Source of the DNA: Dipteris shenzhenensis | Taxonomy: Eukaryota > Polypodiophyta > Polypodiopsida > Gleicheniales | DNA length: 64,000 nt | Strand: one strand, 5' to 3' | Assembly: GCA_047967505.1 (NCBI GenBank) | Contig: CM106540.1 | Shown: in pieces, positions 40,665 to 49,563 of the stretch | How positions within the stretch are numbered: position 1 is the first letter of the stretch | Layout: each line of letters begins with the position of its first letter | Notes under the pieces: generated by a model | Seen by the model: the letters and a program-made list of their open reading frames with translations, nothing else | Databases searched by the model: none | What the model was told of the DNA's origin: nothing | Translations under genes and position numbers: made by a program

Positions 40665-41925
40665 TTAAATCTCCTCTGTTCCTGAGAGAACATCACTCAT
40701 TGATGCACCTTTCATGGATTTCATAACTCCACAGCTTGGAGAGTTGGATACAATCTTAGGGCCATTTGTACTAATTGGACTCTGAGAGTCAAGAAACTCC
40801 TCTACTCTTAAGAGAACATCAATCATCAACATAGCTTGCACGGATTTCATAGTTTGCATGGTTTCATATCATTGTATGGTCATTTGCATTAGGTATTCTC
40901 AAAGAGCTTTGAGAACCTTGAAACTCCTCCACTCGTGAGAGAACATTGCTCATTGACACACTTGCATGGTTTTCACAACTCCACAATTTGTTTGACACCA
41001 AGTTACCAATATCCATGAACTCATCCATGCCTGATAAGACATCACTTTTATAATCTTTGCCCTTCTCAATGTGTGTGAATTCATCCACTCTAGATGCTTT
41101 CTCGATACTAATGAACTCATCCACTCTTGATAAGATGTCATTTCTATAGTTGAGTACATTGAAATCGTCCACGTCTAAAGGGACAAAGTTTGGCATATTG
41201 GCATATTCTTTTAAGTCCTTTGATATAGTAGCATATCTTATCCACTCCCAAGAGAACATCGTTCATTGACACACCTTGCATGGTTTTCACAACACAACTT
41301 TGTTTGACACCAAGTTTATCAGTATCCATGAACTCATGCAAGCCTGATAAGACAATACTTTTGACATCTTTGCCCTTCATAATGTGCATGAATTTATCCA
41401 CTCCAGATCAGGCATCGCTTCTAAAATCTTTTGCTTTCATGGTATCAATGAGCTCATCCAATCGTGATAAGATGTTACTTCTATAGTTTACTATATTGAG
41501 ATCATCTGCATTTAAAGGGACAAACCTTGGCATATTGGCATATTCTTTAAGTCCTTTGATATTGTAGTATACATTATCCACTCGTGAGAGAACACTATTC
41601 GTTGACACACCTTGCATGGTTTTCACAACTCCACAACTTTGTTTGACACCAAGTTTATCAATATCCATGAACTCATCCATGCCCAAAAAGATAACACTTT
41701 TGAAATCTTTGCCTAGCTCAATGTACATGAATTCATCCACTCCAGATAAGACACCGCATCTAAAATCTTTTGCTTTCTTGGTACCAGTGAGCTCATCCAC
41801 TCCTGATAAGATGTCACTCCTATAGTTGAGTACATTGAAATCATCCATGTTTGAAGGGACACAGCTTGGCACGTTGGCATATTCTTTAAGTCCTTTGAAA
41901 TTGTAGTATACCTTCTATTTATCAT
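40665..41925 (-). repeat. Tandem repeat of about 314-336 bp encoding an LSxxDEF motif
   Basis: The marker CTTGCATGGTTTTCACAAC occurs near 40963, 41277 and 41613, giving three full units; a more diverged partial unit extends left to about 40665. On the minus strand the units are largely open (ORFs 41408-41872, 41144-41401, 40864-41259). They encode VLSGMDEFMDI, ILSRVDEF or VLSGVDEF roughly every 26-30 codons, interleaved with LKEYANMP and VPLDVDDFNVLNYR. Frames shift between units. It may be the repeat domain of an unrecognised gene whose upstream part is cut by the copia insertion at 42077, or a satellite that happens to be open. Confidence 0.6.
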
Positions 41926-42072
41926 TGAAAACTACATGCCTCTTTCTAATATTCAAAAATTGCATGCTCCTCCTTTCCTACCTCATAGTAGGGACCATTC
42001 ACTAAGGCTACGTTATCATCCATACCATCATCAATAACTTTCAAAGTCCCCATCTACGCAAATGACCACTAA

Positions 42073-42077
42073 TCTAC
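42073..42077. repeat. Target-site duplication of the copia element (left)
   Basis: TCTAC, repeated exactly at 49559-49563. Confidence 0.95.
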
Positions 42078-42334
42078 TGTTGAGAGTTCACGCTCAACAT
42101 CATGTGATCATGTGTGCATAGCACCATCACGTGATCATATGTGCATAGCACTAACCTTATAGAGTGCTATAAAGGAAAGGGTTAGATCCCCTAACCCTAA
42201 CCCTAAAAGGGTTTGTATATATTCTATTTTTTCAACTAAATCTAGTGTACAGTTAGTCATTTGTGGTGTGCTCTCTAGCTGTGCCCTCTCTCCTCATCTC
42301 CACTCTTCTCCTCTCCCCTCTTCATATTTTGTCA
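42078..42334 (+). repeat. 5' LTR of the young copia element
   Basis: 257 bp. U3 contains a 27-bp direct repeat (42098-42124 and 42125-42151, with GTGATCAT and GTGCATAGCAC) that may be an enhancer. A TATA box (CTATAAAGG) lies at 42167-42175. A telomere-like CCCTAA run at 42188-42206 falls where transcription should start. Confidence 0.95.
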
Positions 42335-42346
42335 TGGTATCAGAGC
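42335..42346 (+). promoter_or_regulatory. Primer binding site of the young copia element
   Basis: TGGTATCAGAGC, complementary to plant initiator Met-tRNA, directly after the 5' LTR. Confidence 0.95.
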
Positions 42347-43122
42347 ATGGTTCTGCCTTCCGTTGAGGCGCCATCCTTCTTGTGAGAGAGATTGAGAGAT
42401 TGAGAGATTGAGAGAGATTGAGTGTTCCATTCTCTTCCGTTGAGAGAAAATTCCGTCCATCGGAAGAAGATTTCCGTCATTTGTTCTTGAGAGATTTCCG
42501 TCATTTGAGAGAGTTTATTTGGTGTTTCTTGAGTTGAGAGAGAGAGATTTCAGTTCATTTTGAGAGATCTACGGTGAAAGAGGTTCTTCTCCATTGAGAG
42601 AGAGAGAGAGAGAGAGATTTTATTATTTTTTGAGCTTTTGAGGGAGAGCCTTCTGGTTCATGGCTCATCCGTCTCCTTCAACGAGCCTCAATCGAGCCAT
42701 CTTAGTATAGGTCTATTCAGCATGCTTCATATGCATCTAATCCAATGACTACAACAAGGCGTCTCCTCCCACGGATGACTTCTGCGACTCTCTGCTATAG
42801 CAGCCAGCAAACCTGAGGCTCCTGCAGCTCCCTGCGCCATCTCCAATGACTCAGCAGCAGCCAAGTCACCCGTGGCCTCAGTCGACTTCAGTCTCCACAC
42901 GCCAAAGCGGCTCCCGGATCCAACTGCCTCTAGTGATGACAAAGCTACGTCGCAAGAGTAGGTTTAATAGAAGAGTTTGCTTTTGATTGCCAATCCCCTT
43001 CTCCACGCGGGGGTTGATTCCTCTCCAGCACGCCACGATATTCCCTTTGCTCTTCTCCGGATCTAAGGAGCCCGGGAAGCATCGCTTGCTGGCCGAAACA
43101 TTTGCATCTGCAGCTTGTATTC

Positions 43123-43371
43123 TGAGAGGCTCGCGCCGATGTGTGTGGTATTATCTCCAAGAGCAGCAGCAGCCGGGAACTTTCTGTCGATGCTGCTAGC
43201 CGCCACCGTGAGGATCCAAGGAGCCACATTTGAGACGGTAGCAGGGTTTGAGCCATCGTTCCCGGCAGAGCAAACAACCACCTTGCCCTTGGCCACTGCA
43301 TGGAAACTCCCGATGGCAATGGCATCTGAAAAATAGTCTGCAAGGGGCGGACTTGCCGTGATCAACGAGCA
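43123..43371 (-). pseudogene. Captured fragment of a host subtilisin-like protease gene
   Basis: The minus strand encodes about 83 residues of a plant subtilase S8 domain: SPPLADYFSDAIAIGSFHAV, KGKVVVCSAGNDGSNPATVS, NVAPWILTVAASSIDRKFP, then ALGDNTTHIGASLS. The Asn of CSAGNDG is the oxyanion-hole residue of subtilisins. The catalytic Asp, His and Ser regions are absent. The fragment is uninterrupted, lies antisense to the retroelement and is fully inside it. It was most likely picked up from host mRNA or DNA. Confidence 0.87.
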
Positions 43372-43574
43372 ACCTGCGAGCTTGAAAGAGTGAAGGTGAA
43401 GAAGAAGGTGAAGCGCCTCAGCTCCAAAACCGGCTTCCAAAAGCCTGTAACGCAAGGCGCACGCAACCGACGGCTCCTACAACAAAGGCGATCAACGGCC
43501 GCTCTCCAACGAAACCGACGACGGAATCTTCAAGATTTTGTCGGCATCTCAGCAGATTCCGTGAGCTCCTTCCA

Positions 43575-43990
43575 AGCGACACGTGGCAGATAGCCACTCG
43601 ACACGTGGCATGTTCCCAAGCTCTTATCCTCCACGTGGCAACCACATCCATCTGACACGTGGCAGATAAGCTCCAACCTGGGTCAGGGTAAGTTAATCCC
43701 AGTTAGATTGATCATAGGTCAGAGAGCTTGGTTTACATTGTGACACGTGGCAGACCTTATCTGCCACGTCATCGCCCTCACTCAGAGTGCCACGTCATCA
43801 TCTTATCCAGTGCCACGTCATCACTGCCACGTCAGCTGCCACGTCATTGCCATGTCAGCACTGCCACGTCATCAGTGCCACGTCACATGTGCCACGTCAT
43901 CAGTGCCACGTCACCAGTGCCACATCATCAGTGCCACGTCACCAGTGCCACGTCACTTGTGCCACGTCATCAGTGCCACGTCAGCATTGC
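43575..43990. repeat. ACGT-core motif array in the copia leader
   Basis: Five ACGTGGCA units (43575-43755, most as GACACGTGGCA) are followed by 13 exact CCACGTCA octamers between 43764 and 43983 plus variants, mostly in the frame GTGCCACGTCATCA. The reverse complement TGACGTGG is a known bZIP recognition core, and CACGTG is the G-box. Confidence 0.85.
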
Positions 43991-44966
43991 CATGTTGACA
44001 TAATCAGTGCCACCTCAGCAGTCCAGTCAGCACTGACCCCTGCAGGCACAGTCCCTTGCCAGGCACACTGTGCACACACAGCATGTGCACACTCCTGCCA
44101 CCTCAGCACAGAGCTTCACTGGCACACCTCTTGCTAAGCACAGTGCCACATCATCACTGCATGTGACTCACAGTGACACATCATCATTGAGCACCATTTG
44201 CACTCCTTTTGCCCCTCCACCTAGATCAAGTCATATCTCTTGATCCAGGAAGAATTTGAGGGTGCTCCAAAAAGGAAAGTCGCTCGATTTTTCGTGCTCT
44301 ACGCGCTCGTTACATCACGCGCACATTTCGGCGCAAGTTACACTCACATTTGAGCCTCGCCAACAAAACCACTTCCTTCACGCACATTTGCCTCTACATC
44401 GACGCATCTGACCCAGCACTTAAAAAGAACAAAAGAAAAGGAATTATTTGCTGCTCTTTCATCGATCGACGGTTGGTTTAGATCTAGATCAGAGTAGACT
44501 AGATCGCCATAGAGGGGACGCTTTGAATTCCCCAAGTTGCCAATCTAAGCCATGCCCGAAATTCCCGACTAGTACCTACTCGGAGTCAGTCCATACGCTC
44601 ACATCCGATTTCACATCATTACATTACCTGAAATCTTCCGTTCATCAGTTCAGTGAGCAGACTTCAGAGTTCAGCGGCATTGCAGATTGATACAGTGGGC
44701 AGATAGCACTTGATTTCACACACACATGCCACCATTGTAAAGCCTATTTGGCTATCTCACGGCATCGTGCACATCATTTTCAGCCTTGTAAAGCCTCTTG
44801 GCTATTCCCGGCATCATTGCCACAAGCCTTGTAACACAGATCAGATTTTGTATACTGCAGTTCTATCTTCATCGACGGTACAGAGATTTCACTTGGCATC
44901 TTCAGTGTATTTGCAGTTGATTCATACAGAGTTTTTCAGGACACTTTTGAGTACATTGTTTGCACC

Positions 44967-46082
44967 ATGTCGACTAGCAACCTCAATCTGGAGGCATCTG
45001 CTAAGTTAGACAACTCCAATTACGGTACATGGAAATACCGAATGGAGACCATTCTTGTGCTTCAGGACAAATGGGAGTATGTCGATGGATCCATACCTAG
45101 ACCATTGGCAGATCCAGCCACCAGTAGCTCTACTCCATCTGTTGTCACAGCACCAGCAACGGGATCTACATCTACACAAACAGTTTCCGCACCAGTAGCA
45201 GATCCTGCCATTGCCCGAGCTCAAGCAGAATGGGATAAGAAAGACAAGTATGCCTATCACCTGATCAAGCAGAATGTGCAAGATGTCATGCTAGCACAGC
45301 TCAACACAGTCAAGACATCAAAAGAAGCATGGGATATGTTCGCAGCTCTCTACGAGTCCAAGAACACATCCAGGATTCTCACCTTGAGAAACCAGATCAA
45401 CCAGAGTTTCCGCAACAGCAGTGAAACCGGTCATGCTTATGTACTCCGCATCAAAGACTACAACAATCAACTTGCAGCAGCAGGAGAGACTATGAATCCC
45501 GCAGAAATGGTTCAAGTAATCCTGAATGGACTAGGAGAAGGATATGAGAATCTGGTCCAGAGTATTGCCATCCAACGGCAAATTCCAACACTGAAGAACT
45601 TCAGTCAGTTCTACTTGGTGAAGAACTCAGGACTCAGGCCATTCAAGCACGTAAAGGTCATTCTAATGATCAAGCATTCACCGCTTCAGACAGAAGCAGA
45701 GGCAAAGGCAGAAACAGAGGTAGATCATATCAGAAAAGTGGTCAAAATCAAAGTCAGAATCAGCATCAGCAGCAGCAGCATCCTCAGCAACATCAAAATC
45801 AGCAAAGAGGAAATCATTCCAACAGAGGAAGATTCCAAGGACGAGGGAATGCATCCACCAATGTGTCAAACATTCAATGCAACTATTGTCACAAGTTTGG
45901 ACACTATGAAAGAGATTGCCGCAAGAAGCAGTATGACCAAAGCGGTCAATCCAGCAGTAATCGAGGGAATTCTCGAGGAAGAGGAAATCATCATGGTGGA
46001 CATTCTAGTCACAGTCATTTTGCAAATGAACATGGGAATATGTTTCTTGCAAGTGAGGAATTGCATCAGACTGATACAATAA
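44967..46082 (+). CDS. gag: Copia gag ORF (functional part to about 45605)
   Basis: Gag forms the particle that packages the element RNA. The ORF starts at ATG 44967 and shows the copia gag pattern: LDNSNYGTWKYRMETIL near the start, KEAWDMFAALYESKN in the middle, then MVQVILNGLGEGYENLV. The recognisable protein runs for about 213 codons to NFS near 45605. After that the ORF stays open by chance to 46082 but no longer resembles gag, while the true continuation, including the zinc knuckle, is in the pol frame (minus one). The sequence around the crossover has no canonical slippery heptamer. It is either a one-base deletion or an unconventional frameshift site. Confidence 0.92.
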   Translation: MSTSNLNLEASAKLDNSNYGTWKYRMETILVLQDKWEYVDGSIPRPLADPATSSSTPSVVTAPATGSTSTQTVSAPVADPAIARAQAEWDKKDKYAYHLIKQNVQDVMLAQLNTVKTSKEAWDMFAALYESKNTSRILTLRNQINQSFRNSSETGHAYVLRIKDYNNQLAAAGETMNPAEMVQVILNGLGEGYENLVQSIAIQRQIPTLKNFSQFYLVKNSGLRPFKHVKVILMIKHSPLQTEAEAKAETEVDHIRKVVKIKVRISISSSSILSNIKISKEEIIPTEEDSKDEGMHPPMCQTFNATIVTSLDTMKEIAARSSMTKAVNPAVIEGILEEEEIIMVDILVTVILQMNMGICFLQVRNCIRLIQ

Positions 46083-49000
46083 TGCACCCAGACACTGATT
46101 TCAATCCCAAAGAGGATTTCAGCTATCAAGTCGACCAAGTGGAACAGGATCCTTGGTACATCGACAGCGGTGCATCATCTCATATGACAAATCATCAGGA
46201 ATGGTTCACAGAAATGAAGCCATTAGAAGGTCAAAAGAATGTCATCTATACAGCAGACAATACACCGAATCCGGTTCAAGGGACAGGTGTTATCCCTATG
46301 AACAATTTCACTGGTACAAAAGGATTAGTCAAAGATGTGCTCTATGTTCCGAAGCTCAGTAAGAACCTTTTGTCAGTAGGTCAAATGACGGAACACAACT
46401 ACAAAGTCATCTTCGACGGTGATGAATGCACTATCAGAGACAAATCCAAAAGAGGTCAGCTAGTAGCAAAAGGTGTCAAGGAAGGACGCTTATACAGGAT
46501 GCTAGCTACAGTACTAGATAAGCATGCCATGTCAGCTCAAATGCAACAGATGCCACTATCTGCAAAATGGCACAAGAGATATGGTCATGTCAACTTCAAG
46601 TACTTGTTAGATCTAAGGAATCAAAATATGGCAATTGGGATTCCGAAGCTACAGTTTCTTGGAAAGGTTTGTGAAGCATGCTGCTTCGGCAAACAAAAGC
46701 GAACCAACTTTGTCAGAAGTACCTCTCGTGCACGAGGTATTCTTGATTTGATTCATACAGATGTATGGGGTTATGCCCAGACCCGCAGCATCAATGGTTC
46801 ACTTTATTACTTGACCTTCATCGACGACTACAGCAGATATTGTTGGGTCTACTTTCTGAAAGAGAAATCTGAAGTGTTTGCCAGATTTCAAGAATTCAAA
46901 GCCATGGTAGAAAACCAAACAGGCAGAAAGATCAAGGTCATGAGATCAGACAGAGGAGGTGAATACATGTCTTCAGCCTTCATGAACTTTTGCAAAACTC
47001 ACGGCATTCGAAGACAATTCACATGTGCAGATACTCCTCAGCAAAATGCAATAGCTGAAAGGAAGAATGGGACTTTAGCAGACAGTGCTAGAGCAATGCT
47101 TAGTGAAAAGCATCTTCCGAATCAGTATTGGGCAGAAGCAATAGCTACAGCTAACTACTTGCTTAATCGGCTTCCTACCGAACCGATAGAAGGTATGACT
47201 CCTTATGAAGCATTCACTGGACACAAGCCACGCATTGGGCATCTCCGCATATTTGGTTGCATAGCATATGCCCACATACATGATGATCATCGCAGGAAAT
47301 TGGATGCGAAGTCACGCAAATGCATCATGGTTGGCTACAGTGAAGAAAGTAAAGCATACAAATTGTATGATCCCATCAACCGCAAAGTCATTATCTCCAG
47401 AGATGTAATCTTCGATGAGGAATCAGAATGGAAAACCTCACCTACACAGGAGATAGAAGCATCGACTTCACAGTCATTTACAGAACAGGTTGATGAAGAA
47501 GAGCAAGAATTGCCAGCAACACCCCAATCAGCGTCACAGCAGCTCAGACGGTCTACTAGGGAAAGCAGACCACCAGTCAGATTGACATATGCTCAGAAAG
47601 GCAAAGCAATTCAGGTGGAAACCACCAACTATGCTCTTATGACTACCATCATGGCTACAGAAGAGCCAGTGTACTTCGAAGACGCAGTAGATAAGCCAGA
47701 ATGGCAAACTGCAATGAATGAAGAAATGGATGCTTTGTATAAAAATAACACTTGGGTATTATGCGACCTTCCACCAGGAAAGAAGGCCATAGCCAACAAA
47801 TGGGTATACAAAGTGAAGTACAATCCAGATGGCAGTATTCAGAGATACAAAGCCAGATTAGTTGCAAAAGGATTTGCACAACAATATGGCCAAGATTATG
47901 ATGAGACTTATGCTCCAGTAGCAAAGATGGATTCCATACGGTTCTTGATATCACTAGCGACACTCAGTAAATGGAATGTGTATCAGCTCGATGTCAAGAA
48001 TGCATTTCTCAATGGTTATCTAGACGAGGATGTCTACATGCAACAACCAGCCGGTTATGTTGAACCAGGAAAAGAGAACAAGGTTTGCCATCTCAAGAAA
48101 AGTCTCTACGGCTTAAAGCAAGCACCCAGAAGTTGGTACAGCAGAATTGACAAATATTTTGCTGATCTGGGATACATGAAGTCCAATGCAGATCATACTC
48201 TCTACTACAAAGTTCAAGGGGAAGATATTACTATTGCACTTTTGTACGTAGATGATCTGATTGTGACAGGAAGCAAGGATAGCTTCATCAGAAAGCTAAA
48301 ACAAGACTTATCTGCAGAGTTCGACATGAAAGATCTTGGACTTATGCACTATTGTCTTGGAATTGAGTTCTGGAGAGATTCAGATAGCACATTTATGAGT
48401 CAGCTCAAATATGTTGACAGTCTCCTGAAGAAGTTTCATATGGCAGATTGCAAGATTGCAGCCACTCCCATGGAACAGAGTTTGAAACTTACTAAAGATT
48501 CAGAAAAGCCTACAGTCAATGACAGATACTACAGGCAACTCATTGGATCTCTTATATATCTGACAATCACACGGCCAGATATTTGTTATGCAGTAAGCTC
48601 ACTAGCACAGTTTATGGCAAATCCAAAACAGTCTCACTGGAATGCAGCCAAAAGAGTCTTGAGATACATCAGAGGTACAAGACAATTTGGGATAGAATAC
48701 AGAGGAAGTCATCCACGGTTGCATGGATACTGTGACAGTGACTATGCTGGAGATCATGAGACCAGGAGATCGACACAGGGATATGCATTTTTCCTTGGTC
48801 AAGGTGCTATATCATGGTTGTCAAACAAACAGCCAACTGTTTCTTTGTCTTCGACTGAAGCAGAATATAGAGCACTCACTACAGGTGCATGTGAGGCTAT
48901 ATGGCTCAGAAGACTATTGTCAGAAACAGATTACTTTGATGAGTCAAAGCCAACAACAATATACTGTGATAATCAATCGGCTCAAGCATTGGCCAAAAAT

Positions 49001-49213
49001 CCAGTATATCACTCCAGAACAAAACACATTGATGTCAGAGAGCACTTCATCAGAGAAAGAGTGTTACTTGGTGACATCACACTGCAGCATTGTGATAGCA
49101 AAGAAAATGTTGCAGACATCTTTACCAAACCACTCGGTAAAGAGCTATTCGAGAAACACCGACTAGCTCTTGGTTTGATGCAGAGGAAGGACATTCCCAT
49201 TAAAGGGGTGTGA
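45605..49213 (+). CDS. pol: Copia gag C-terminus and pol polyprotein
   Basis: This frame is open from 45548 to the stop at 49211-49213. It starts with the basic, Gln-rich end of gag; counting from the first ATG (45863), a CCHC knuckle (CNYCHKFGHYERDC) lies at residues 6-19. The aspartic protease motif DSGASS is at 101-106. The integrase HHCC finger (WHKRYGH...CEAC) is at 236-273, followed by the DD35E core with D300, D363 and E399. RT has YQLDVKNAFL at 707-716 and the catalytic YVDD at 795-798. RNase H has CDSD at 957-960, SSTEAEY at 996-1002 and YCDN at 1034-1037. All catalytic residues are present, so the enzymes look functional. Confidence 0.96.
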   Translation, partial: SVLLGEELRTQAIQARKGHSNDQAFTASDRSRGKGRNRGRSYQKSGQNQSQNQHQQQQHPQQHQNQQRGNHSNRGRFQGRGNASTNVSNIQCNYCHKFGHYERDCRKKQYDQSGQSSSNRGNSRGRGNHHGGHSSHSHFANEHGNMFLASEELHQTDTIMHPDTDFNPKEDFSYQVDQVEQDPWYIDSGASSHMTNHQEWFTEMKPLEGQKNVIYTADNTPNPVQGTGVIPMNNFTGTKGLVKDVLYVPKLSKNLLSVGQMTEHNYKVIFDGDECTIRDKSKRGQLVAKGVKEGRLYRMLATVLDKHAMSAQMQQMPLSAKWHKRYGHVNFKYLLDLRNQNMAIGIPKLQFLGKVCEACCFGKQKRTNFVRSTSRARGILDLIHTDVWGYAQTRSINGSLYYLTFIDDYSRYCWVYFLKEKSEVFARFQEFKAMVENQTGRKIKVMRSDRGGEYMSSAFMNFCKTHGIRRQFTCADTPQQNAIAERKNGTLADSARAMLSEKHLPNQYWAEAIATANYLLNRLPTEPIEGMTPYEAFTGHKPRIGHLRIFGCIAYAHIHDDHRRKLDAKSRKCIMVGYSEESKAYKLYDPINRKVIISRDVIFDEESEWKTSPTQEIEASTSQSFTEQVDEEEQELPATPQSASQQLRRSTRESRPPVRLTYAQKGKAIQVETTNYALMTTIMATEEPVYFEDAVDKPEWQTAMNEEMDALYKNNTWVLCDLPPGKKAIANKWVYKVKYNPDGSIQRYKARLVAKGFAQQYGQDYDETYAPVAKMDSIRFLISLATLSKWNVYQLDVKNAFLNGYLDEDVYMQQPAGYVEPGKENKVCHLKKSLYGLKQAPRSWYSRIDKYFADLGYMKSNADHTLYYKVQGEDITIALLYVDDLIVTGSKDSFIRKLKQDLSAEFDMKDLGLMHYCLGIEFWRDSDSTFMSQLKYVDSLLKKFHMADCKIAATPMEQSLKLTKDSEKPTVNDRYYRQLIGSLIYLTITRPDICYAVSSLAQFMANPKQSHWNAAKRVLRYIRGTRQFGIEYRGSHPRLHGYCDSDYAGDHETRRSTQGYAFFLGQGAISWLSNKQPTVSLSSTEAEYRALTTGACEAIWLRRLLSETDYFDESKPTTIYCDNQSAQALAKNPVYHSRTKHIDVREHFIRERVLLGDITLQHCDSKENVADIFTKPLGKELFEKHRLALGLMQRKDIPIKGV

Positions 49214-49291
49214 TGGAATGTAATGCTCAGTCCTTCTTCGATTCCCCAGAATCATCATCTTGAGGGAAGGCCTACTTCATGATGTTGATCT

Positions 49292-49301
49292 TGAGGGAAG
49301 G
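49292..49301 (+). promoter_or_regulatory. Polypurine tract of the young copia element
   Basis: TGAGGGAAGG immediately before the 3' LTR. The same run occurs 31 bp earlier (49261-49270) within a short duplication. Confidence 0.85.
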
Positions 49302-49558
49302 TGTTGAGAGTTCACGCTCAACATCATGTGATCATGTGTGCATAGCACCATCACGTGATCATATGTGCATAGCACTAACCTTATAGAGTGCTATAAAGGA
49401 AAGGGTTAGATCCCCTAACCCTAACCCTAAAAGGGTTTGTATATATTCTATTTTTTCAACTAAATCTAGTGTACAGTTAGTCATTTGTGGTGTGCTCTCT
49501 AGCTGTGCCCTCTCTCCTCATCTCCACTCTTCTCCTCTCCCCTCTTCATATTTTGTCA
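49302..49558 (+). repeat. 3' LTR of the young copia element
   Basis: 257 bp; I found no difference from the 5' LTR. Confidence 0.95.
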
Positions 49559-49563
49559 TCTAC
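49559..49563. repeat. Target-site duplication of the copia element (right)
   Basis: TCTAC, matching 42073-42077. Confidence 0.95.

Larger units (their letters stand above)
42347..44966 (+). other. Long leader of the copia element
   Basis: About 2.6 kb between primer site and gag ATG. From left to right: a GAGAGATT-rich tract (about 42382-42620), higher-GC DNA with an antisense subtilase fragment (43123-43371), ACGTGGCA and CCACGTCA repeats (about 43575-43990), and a less repetitive stretch to gag. Plus-strand ORFs such as 43728-44137 are products of the repeats. Confidence 0.85.
42078..49558 (+). mobile_element. Young full-length Ty1/copia retrotransposon, 7,481 bp
   Basis: Two 257-bp LTRs appear identical by eye and begin TG and end CA. 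The flanking pentamer TCTAC is duplicated, and a Met-tRNA primer site and a polypurine tract are present. The gene order gag, protease, integrase, RT, RNase H is that of Ty1/copia (Pseudoviridae-type). The leader between primer site and gag is about 2.6 kb, unusually long, and carries a captured host gene fragment and ACGT-rich repeats. Pol is fully open. Gag and pol are in different frames. Identical LTRs mean a very recent insertion. Confidence 0.97.

Noticed and set aside
40665-41925. CRISPR-like or satellite array
   Set aside because: CRISPR is excluded (eukaryotic DNA, units above 300 bp without spacers). A pure satellite remains possible but the conserved peptide argues for keeping it as a coding candidate.
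43728-44137. Overlapping plus-strand ORFs in the copia leader
   Set aside because: All three frames are open because the CCACGTCA repeat lacks stops; no protein character.
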